Below, piece by piece: positions 5,146 to 5,876 of a DNA stretch of 5,876 nucleotides (its first letter is position 1; each line of letters starts with the position of its first letter). The notes under the pieces were generated by a model. The model saw nothing but the letters and a program-made list of their open reading frames with translations, did not search any database and was not told where the DNA came from. This DNA is from Gemmatimonadota bacterium (GTDB lineage Bacteria; Gemmatimonadota; Gemmatimonadetes; Longimicrobiales; Gaopeijiaceae), in contig JAHEKK010000225.1 in the NCBI GenBank assembly GCA_024638395.1, forward strand, positions 1 to 5,876, in the 5' to 3' direction. The translations under genes and the position numbers were made by a program.

Positions 5146-5876
5146 TTGGGGCAAGGCGCCAGGTCAGGGAGGTCTCTTTTCGCCCTGGCCCTCATCGCAG
5201 CGGCCGCGGCGGGACCTGGCGCCCACCCGCTGGCCGGGCAGGAGGAGTTCTCGACCCGGGCCCCGGTCGACAGCGTGGTCATCGGGGGCCGGGCGGACAC
5301 CCAGTTCAACACCACCTCGGTCGACGGGGTGCCCGGGAGCGAGTTCCTGCTTCGCCGGGCCCGTCTATGGGTATCCAGCCGGCTGAACGAGGTGTTCGAC
5401 GGGGTCGCCTCGGTGGAGTTCACGGAGGGCCAGGCCCAGGCACGGTACGTGTTCCTCAGAGCCTGGCTCCACCCGTCCTTCCGGGTGACCGCCGGCCAGT
5501 TCAAGCGGTCGTTCGACCTTTTCAGCCTGACCAGCTCGAGCCACATGCTCCCCATCGAACGCACCGGGAGTATCCGGGGGGTCGAGGACTGCGCCGGCGT
5601 CGGCAACGTGTGCAGCTATTCCCGGTTCTCGGAGCAACTCCAGTACGGGGCCGTTGACATGGGGCTCATGGTGGAGGGGGATGTGGGCGGCCGAGAGGGC
5701 GAAGGGGTCGTGTACTACCGGGCCGCCGTCACCAACGGCGAGGGCGGAAACATCCGGGAGACGAACGGGGCCAAGTCGGTGTCGGCCCATGTCGCACTTC
5801 GGCCCGCTCGCCACCTCGAGTTGGGCGGGGGGGTGTCCAGCCACGACTACGCCAACGAGAGCCTCGGCACGGACCG
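5146..5876 (+). CDS. Outer-membrane porin of the phosphate-selective porin O/P family, truncated at right edge
   Basis: The frame is open from 5143 to the window end (243 visible codons from TTG 5146), so the C-terminal part is missing. The N-terminus reads as a signal peptide: a basic GARSGR region, hydrophobic LFALALIAAAAAG, then a cleavage site near residues 25-32. The mature part shows Porin_O_P-like features: strand-rich VVIGGRADTQFNTT, EFLLRRARLWVSSRL, AGQFKRSFD (116-124) and MLPIERTG (134-141), matching the usual order of a GQFK-type motif before a family-typical 'IER' segment. These porins form trimeric beta-barrels that admit anions such as phosphate; selectivity here is not shown. 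Cys149 and Cys156 are close enough to close a small loop. No ATG or GTG precedes the signal peptide in frame. TTG 5146 is the best start but lacks a well-spaced Shine-Dalgarno; a GGGAGG at 5167-5172 precedes only a CTG. Translation is probably coupled to the upstream gene. Confidence 0.82.
   Translation, partial: MGQGARSGRSLFALALIAAAAAGPGAHPLAGQEEFSTRAPVDSVVIGGRADTQFNTTSVDGVPGSEFLLRRARLWVSSRLNEVFDGVASVEFTEGQAQARYVFLRAWLHPSFRVTAGQFKRSFDLFSLTSSSHMLPIERTGSIRGVEDCAGVGNVCSYSRFSEQLQYGAVDMGLMVEGDVGGREGEGVVYYRAAVTNGEGGNIRETNGAKSVSAHVALRPARHLELGGGVSSHDYANESLGTD

Noticed and set aside
4441..5154. Minus-strand open frame opposite the secreted-protein gene
   Set aside because: It is a shadow; the plus strand has a ribosome binding site, signal peptide and conserved-looking C-terminus.

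Overview
The window is a G+C-rich stretch (roughly two-thirds G+C by eye) of an ordinary, densely packed bacterial chromosome. No RNA gene, insertion sequence, phage gene or CRISPR array was seen. A Porin_O_P-type outer-membrane porin, secretion signals on three products (one Tat-like) and the look of the truncated sensor protein at the left edge suggest a Gram-negative, diderm bacterium. Gemmatimonadota or a neighbouring phylum is my best guess. That placement is inference from protein style, not a database match.

Layout, left to right. (1) Bases 1-661, minus strand: the N-terminal 220 residues of a membrane-anchored sensor-like protein, probably a histidine kinase, cut by the window edge. 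(2) Bases 662-829: a divergent intergenic region with a striking 16-bp perfect palindrome inside a plausible sigma-70-type promoter. (3) Bases 830-1527, plus strand: a two-gene unit with ATGA overlap, a ribbon-helix-helix-like small protein followed by a conserved-looking His-motif protein of unknown function. (4) Bases 1537-2505, minus strand: a CDF zinc/cadmium-type efflux transporter converging on the previous unit. Both stop codons lie in opposite arms of one perfect hairpin. (5) Bases 2630-3850, plus strand: a PLP-dependent class V aminotransferase-fold enzyme with a twin-arginine leader and no cysteine. (6) Bases 3875-4405, minus strand: a non-heme ferritin with an intact ferroxidase centre. 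(7) Bases 4558-5876, plus strand: a secreted protein of unknown function followed after 3 nt by a phosphate-selective-porin-family protein that runs off the right edge.

How they may work together: metal handling recurs (CDF efflux pump, ferritin), and envelope functions recur (sensor, Tat-exported enzyme, secreted protein, porin). The genes are on alternating strands, so only 830-1527 and 4558-5876 look like operons. The least explained parts are the palindromic operator with the small DNA-binding-like protein and its unknown partner, and the exported cysteine-free PLP enzyme.
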